Below, piece by piece: positions 5,458 to 8,470 of a stretch of DNA of 8,470 nucleotides; positions within the stretch are counted from its first letter, which is position 1, and the number at the start of each line of letters is the position of its first letter. The notes below the pieces were generated by a model that was given only the letters and a program-made list of their open reading frames with translations, did not search any database and had not been told where the DNA came from. Origin of the DNA: Actinomycetospora sp. GTDB taxonomy: Bacteria; Actinomycetota; Actinomycetes; Mycobacteriales; Pseudonocardiaceae. Made by a program: the position numbers and the translations under genes. The stretch covers positions 1 to 8,470 of the forward strand of contig JAICLN010000184.1 in assembly GCA_025925615.1 (NCBI GenBank), given 5' to 3'.

Positions 5458-6836
5458 TAACGCCAGCGCCAGGCGGCGAGGACCTCCTCGGTCTCCAGCT
5501 CCTGCCCCCACGCGGCGTCCGCGCGCCGCACGGCCAGGAACGCGCCGAGGGTCTCCTCGCCGAGCGCGGCCGTGACCCGCGGGCTCGCCGAGAGCGCCTC
5601 CTCCTGCTCGGCCTGGCTCGCGGGAAGCTTCTCGATTCCCGCGGCGGCGCGCTCCTTCTTCTTCCACGTGCCCGGGTCCTCGGCGATCGGGGCGGGCGGC
5701 GCGAGGTTCTCCTCCACCCCGGCCATCCCGGCGGAGAGGACCGCGGCGAGCGCCAGGTAGGGGTTGGCGGAGGCGTCGGAGACCTTGAGCTCGAGGTTCG
5801 CGTGGTCCTCGCCGAGCAGGGCCGAGCCGGGCACATAGCGCAGCGGGGCCTCGCGGTTCTCCACGCCCCAGAACGCGAACGCGCCGGCGAAGAACCCGGG
5901 GCGGATGCGGGCGAGCGAGCCCAGTGACGGCGCCGTCACGGCGGCGACCGCGGGCAGGTCGCGCAGCAGCCCGGCGATGTAGGCGCCGCCCGCCGTCCCG
6001 CGGGGGCCCTCCGCGGTGCCGGCGAGCAGGTTCTCCCCACCCCGCCACAGCGACGTGTGCACGTGCCACCCGTTGCCCGCACCGGCCTGCGTCGGGAGCG
6101 GGGCGAACGAGACCCGCAGCCCGTGCGCCTCGGCGGCCGCGAGCACGGTCTGGCGGGCCAGGAGCTGCTGGTCCGCGGCCGTGACCGGGTCCGTCGCGGC
6201 GAGGGAGAGCTCCACCTGGGCGGGCCCGTACTCGGCGTGGACCTGGCCGAGGCGCAGGCCGTTGGCCGCGGCGTCGCGCATCACCGCGGCGACGAAGTCG
6301 TCGATCAGGAGCAGCGCGTGGGGGCTGTAGGCCGGGCCGGGGTGGGCGCGGACGAGGGCGTCGTCCTCGACGTCCTGGGGCTGCTCGAAGACCCCGAACT
6401 CCATCTCGTAGCCGACCAGCGCCGAGTAGCCGGCCTCGTCGAGCCGCGCGACGGTGCGCTCGAGCACCGACCGCTGGTCGAACGCCCAGGGGTCGCCGTC
6501 GGCGGTGACCTGCTTGCCGGGGGCCCAGGCGAACGCCGGCTGCCCGGCGAGGCGGGTGACGCGGTCGAGCTGCGGGACGAGCCGGAGGTCGCCGGACGGG
6601 GTCTGCAGGCCCGGCGCGGCGAACGTGATGGCGTCGTTGGTGTCGAACACCGAGAACAGCGTCGTGACCCCGACCCCGGAGACCGCGACCTGCGGCAGCG
6701 CCGCGACCGGGACGGTCCGCGAGCGGGGGATCCCGTTGTTGTCCGCCCACGCGATGATCAGGCCGGCCACCCCGTCGGCGGCCAGGGCGGCAGCGAGCTC
6801 CCGCCCCCGCTCGCGGGCATCCTCGACAGCAGACAC
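5454..6836 (-). CDS. glutamine-synthetase-family ligase, GlnA3-like
   Basis: A 460-residue member of the GS superfamily, which joins glutamate's gamma-carboxyl to ammonia or an amine using ATP. An N-terminal beta-grasp-type domain (about 15-105) precedes the catalytic domain, with metal-ligand motif YEMEF (Glu144, Glu146), HAEYGPAQVELSL, NGWHVHTS (His258, His260), ENREAPLRY (Asn327-Arg328) and NLELKVSDASANPY (Glu349, Asn358). Lys351 stands where many GS have Arg. The housekeeping adenylylation motif NLYDLP is absent, so GlnE-type control is unlikely. The motif wording matches mycobacterial GlnA3 (Rv1878) as I remember it; the Streptomyces GlnA3 is a gamma-glutamylpolyamine synthetase, so an amine substrate is plausible but unproven. 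GTG 6836 is preferred, seven bases after GAGGTG; GTG 6845 would lie only two bases from GAGGAG. The stop overlaps the convergent reductase's stop by four bases (CTAG). Confidence 0.87.
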   Translation of the reverse strand: MSAVEDARERGRELAAALAADGVAGLIIAWADNNGIPRSRTVPVAALPQVAVSGVGVTTLFSVFDTNDAITFAAPGLQTPSGDLRLVPQLDRVTRLAGQPAFAWAPGKQVTADGDPWAFDQRSVLERTVARLDEAGYSALVGYEMEFGVFEQPQDVEDDALVRAHPGPAYSPHALLLIDDFVAAVMRDAAANGLRLGQVHAEYGPAQVELSLAATDPVTAADQQLLARQTVLAAAEAHGLRVSFAPLPTQAGAGNGWHVHTSLWRGGENLLAGTAEGPRGTAGGAYIAGLLRDLPAVAAVTAPSLGSLARIRPGFFAGAFAFWGVENREAPLRYVPGSALLGEDHANLELKVSDASANPYLALAAVLSAGMAGVEENLAPPAPIAEDPGTWKKKERAAAGIEKLPASQAEQEEALSASPRVTAALGEETLGAFLAVRRADAAWGQELETEEVLAAWRWRY

Positions 6837-6843
6837 GGCCCCC

Positions 6844-6876
6844 ACCTCTCCTCGACAGGAATCGGCGGTCAGGTTA
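6844..6876 (-). promoter_or_regulatory. possible -10 box and Shine-Dalgarno of the GS-like gene
   Basis: On the minus strand TAACCT (6871-6876) could be a -10 box, giving a start near 6864 and a leader of about 28 bases; no -35 of TTGAC type is found at the right distance. GAGGTG (6844-6849) is seven bases before GTG 6836. No convincing GlnR-type operator was seen. Confidence 0.27.
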
Positions 6877-6899
6877 GTCAGGACGCGGCTCCGGATGGG

Positions 6900-7010
6900 G
6901 CGAAGGGCTCGTTCGCTCCGTCGATCCGTCGAGGGGCGCCCCTCGGTGGAACGGCCGATTCCGACCGTGGGCGCCCGTCGTCGATCTATTCGAGCGGAGG
7001 GGCCCTTCGC
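6900..7010 (-). other. nested inverted repeats at the exporter / GS-like junction
   Basis: GCGAAGGGC (6900-6908) pairs with GCCCTTCGC (7002-7010); CGCTC (6914-6918) with GAGCG (6992-6996); GATC (6923-6926) with GATC (6983-6986). Inside lie a perfect 16-bp palindrome CGAGGGGCGCCCCTCG (6930-6945) and a hairpin 6951-6957/6962-6968 with one mismatch and loop ATTC. Together these form a multi-branched fold with symmetric internal loops. The exporter stop codon (6986-6988) lies within it. It may be the exporter's terminator, an attenuator or leader for the GS-like gene, or protein-binding DNA. Confidence 0.45.
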
Positions 7011-7942
7011 TCAGCTCCGGGATCGGCCGCCGGCTCCCGGCGCAGCGCCACCCCGCCGACGACGGCCGCGATGCCCACCGCCTCGAGCGGCGCGGGGACC
7101 TGGGCGAGCCCGACGAGGCCCACCACGGTGGCGGTCAGCGGCAGCAGGGCCAGCAGGAGCGCGAAGCGGGCGCGGCCGAGACGCCGCAGCACCACCTGGT
7201 CGAGCACGTAGGGCACGACCGAGGACAGCACGCCGAGCGCGAGGGCCGAGGCCAGCAGCAGCGGCGACGCCGCGATCCGCCCGACCGTCAGCGCGAGTGG
7301 CGAGAAGACCACCGTCGCCACGGCGAACCCGATCGCCAGCCCGTCGATCCCCTCCCCCGCGTTCTCCGCGCCGTGCGAGACCCGGGCGCCGAGGACGATG
7401 TAGGCGGCCCAGAGCAGCGCGGCCGCCAGCGCGAACAGCACCCCGAGCAGCGAGCCCTCGAGCCGGACGTCGGCGATCAGCCCCACCCCGGCGACGACGA
7501 GCGCCAGCGCCAGCCAGTCCCGCCGGGTCCGCGACCCCAGGGCCGCGACGAGCACCGGCCCGGAGAACTCCGCGGCCACCGCGGTCCCGAGCGGCAGCCG
7601 CGCGATCGCCTCGTAGAAGACGATGTTCATGCCGGCTGTGACCACTCCGAAGGCGCCGGCGAGCACGATCCGCCGACCGGTCCAGCCGCTGCTGCCGATC
7701 CGCAGGCCCGCGGAGAGGCCAGCGGCCCTGCGTCGACTACGCCGTCCGGCTGCGGCCGCACCGAGCCGCCAGAGGGCGAGCACCACCGCCGCCCCCGCGA
7801 TCCGCAACCACGCGACCCCGGCCGGCGGAGCCTGCGTGAACAGCCCCACCGCGAGGGCCGCGCCGACGTACATGGACAGCCCGCCGACCACGAAGAGTGA
7901 GGGGGCGGGCGGACCGCTCACCGCGGAAGATCGACTCACCAT
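6986..7942 (-). CDS. EamA/DMT-superfamily exporter, RhtA-like
   Basis: A 318-residue inner-membrane transporter with about ten helices in two EamA repeats. Diagnostic stretches are NIVFYEAIARLPLGTAVAAE followed by FSGPVLVAALGSR, then a segment GVLFALAAALLWAAYIVLGA, and VPYVLDQVVLRRL in the second half. These match the RhtA-type amino-acid (threonine/homoserine) exporter pattern of the drug/metabolite transporter superfamily; the cargo here is unknown. An Arg-rich cytoplasmic loop follows helix 2 (GRRSRRRAAG). ATG 7942 is chosen because helix 1 follows after about 15 residues; GTG 7939 or a longer version from 8029 is possible, and none has a clear Shine-Dalgarno site. The gene precedes the GS-like gene on the same strand, 149 bases from its start, with the inverted-repeat nest between. 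It is divergent from the DUF7455-like gene. Confidence 0.87.
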   Translation of the reverse strand: MVSRSSAVSGPPAPSLFVVGGLSMYVGAALAVGLFTQAPPAGVAWLRIAGAAVVLALWRLGAAAAGRRSRRRAAGLSAGLRIGSSGWTGRRIVLAGAFGVVTAGMNIVFYEAIARLPLGTAVAAEFSGPVLVAALGSRTRRDWLALALVVAGVGLIADVRLEGSLLGVLFALAAALLWAAYIVLGARVSHGAENAGEGIDGLAIGFAVATVVFSPLALTVGRIAASPLLLASALALGVLSSVVPYVLDQVVLRRLGRARFALLLALLPLTATVVGLVGLAQVPAPLEAVGIAAVVGGVALRREPAADPGAERRAPPLE

Positions 7943-8127
7943 CGTGTGGTCCAGGGCCGTACCCGATAACAACGGTCGCGCAGCAGCGATGAGCGGTATG
8001 TGACCCACGACGAAGCAGCGCGCGAACACGAGCGGTCGTCGCTGCGGTCTGACACAGTGGAGGGGCGACGGTCGCTCGGCCGAAGCCCCCGGGACCGGTT
8101 CCTCGACCGGTACCCGAACGGAGGGAG
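7943..8127. promoter_or_regulatory. divergent intergenic region (exporter / DUF7455-like gene)
   Basis: About 185 bases between divergent starts. It has a mildly less GC-rich patch, including CCCGATAACAACGG near 7962-7975, but no clean -35/-10 pair in either direction. ACCGGT occurs twice (8094-8099 and 8106-8111) around TCCTCG and can form a 6-bp hairpin just before the Shine-Dalgarno site of the right-hand gene, so it could affect its translation or bind a dimeric regulator. Confidence 0.35.
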
Positions 8128-8322
8128 ATGACGATGCCCGGAACCCTGACCCGGCCAGAACTCACCGCCTCGGACCGATGCGACCGCTGCGGGGCAGCGG
8201 CGCAGGTTCGCGCCGTCCTGCCCTCCGGCGGGGAGCTGCTCTTCTGCGGGCACCACGCCCGTGCCCACGAGGCGAAGCTGAAGGAGCTCTCCATCGACGT
8301 GCAGATCGGCGAGGCCGTCTGA
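8128..8322 (+). CDS. DUF7455-like small zinc-binding protein
   Basis: A 64-residue protein matching the actinobacterial DUF7455-type pattern: CDRCGAAAQVRAVLPSGGEL (18-37) then LFCGHHARAHEAKL. Cys18, Cys21, Cys40 and His43 (or His42) are spaced like a single zinc knuckle, followed by a basic-acidic helix. The family is widespread in actinobacteria and its function is unknown; from memory it often lies near primary sigma-factor or type II topoisomerase genes, which would be outside this window. The Shine-Dalgarno GGAGG (8120-8124) is only three bases from ATG 8128 but nine from in-frame ATG 8134, so the true protein may lack the first two residues. A hairpin begins 14 bases after the stop. Nucleic-acid or protein binding is a reasonable guess, nothing more. 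Confidence 0.85.
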   Translation: MTMPGTLTRPELTASDRCDRCGAAAQVRAVLPSGGELLFCGHHARAHEAKLKELSIDVQIGEAV

Positions 8323-8336
8323 CGCGCCCCTGACCA

Positions 8337-8355
8337 GCGGCGACACGCTCGCCGC
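8337..8355 (+). terminator. terminator hairpin after the DUF7455-like gene
   Basis: GCGGCGA (8337-8343) pairs perfectly with TCGCCGC (8349-8355) around the loop CACGC, 14 bases after the stop codon. There is no T-run, as with the other terminators here. Confidence 0.5.
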
Positions 8356-8400
8356 CACGAGGCTCGAGACCACGGCGGGCGGGGAACCGACCGCGTGCCG

Positions 8401-8424
8401 CCCCCCCACGGGGGGGGTGGGGGG
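8401..8424. repeat. C7 / G8 / G6 homopolymer tract
   Basis: Seven C (8401-8407), then ACG-type spacing, eight G (8410-8417), T, and six G (8419-8424). C and G runs can form a hairpin; the G-runs could stack. Runs like this are prone to sequencing and replication slippage. The remaining bases to 8470 are C-rich with a short A5 run (8460 region excluded) and show no gene. Confidence 0.7.
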
Positions 8425-8470
8425 CCGACCCAGCACCGAAAGAACCCCCAAAAAGGCGCCCGCCCCGCCC

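Noticed and set aside
4405..6750. 781-codon minus-strand frame
   Set aside because: Spans the antisense of the reductase and an alternate phase of the GS-like gene; composition is Arg/Pro/Gly/Ala-rich with no domain.
5454..6836. Housekeeping glutamine synthetase GlnA1
   Set aside because: Lacks the adenylylation motif and has EYG-x-x-QxE and ELK variants typical of GlnA3-like paralogues.
6057..7641. Plus-strand frames opposite the GS-like and exporter genes
   Set aside because: Antisense shadows; the minus strand encodes complete recognisable proteins there.
7737..8451. Minus-strand frames upstream of the exporter and across the DUF7455-like gene
   Set aside because: No ribosome site or recognisable motif, and they oppose the clearly conserved CxxC protein.

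Overview
The window is very GC-rich (roughly 73-75 % by eye) with strong G/C preference at third codon positions. It has GTG as well as ATG starts, GAGGAGG Shine-Dalgarno sites, and families typical of actinobacteria: a one-pass Ser/Thr kinase, a CysQ that resembles the mycobacterial enzyme, and a DUF7455-type zinc-binding mini-protein. I infer an actinobacterial chromosome, most likely Pseudonocardiales, from general resemblance only. No phage, IS, CRISPR, tRNA or rRNA signal was found.

Layout. 1-254 holds no convincing protein gene. Positions 1-112 are clearly poorer in GC (about 58 %) and fold into a long rod, so they may be an untranslated RNA; a strong hairpin follows at 118-165. 255-467 (-) is a small two-helix membrane protein, divergent from 636-2270 (+), a transmembrane Ser/Thr protein kinase with an extracytoplasmic C-terminal domain. 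A terminator-like hairpin follows the kinase. Then come a second small membrane protein (2314-2547, +), a possible toxin-gene remnant (2567-2650, -), an unrecognised helical protein ending in ETPDP repeats (2692-3042, +) and CysQ (3100-3894, +).

Convergent with cysQ is 3924-4394 (-), a short protein resembling a cut-down trehalose-phosphatase-type HAD domain whose nucleophilic Asp is replaced by Gly. Divergent from it is an aldo/keto reductase with an intact catalytic tetrad (4510-5457, +). The reductase's stop overlaps, in the shared bases CTAG, the stop of a convergent glutamine-synthetase-family gene (5454-6836, -) that resembles GlnA3 more than the housekeeping enzyme. Upstream of that gene, also on the minus strand, is a ten-helix EamA/RhtA-like exporter (6986-7942). 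The gap between these two contains an unusual nest of inverted repeats (6900-7010). A divergent promoter region leads to the DUF7455-like gene (8128-8322, +), a terminator hairpin and a C/G-homopolymer tail.

How the genes relate. Most look like independent housekeeping or accessory genes rather than one operon. The only plausible functional pair is exporter plus glutamine-synthetase-like ligase, which could together handle excess amines or amino acids; this is inference. I do not see a clear new multi-gene system. The observations most worth checking are the possible RNA at the left edge, the structured exporter-ligase junction, and the HAD-like protein without its nucleophile.
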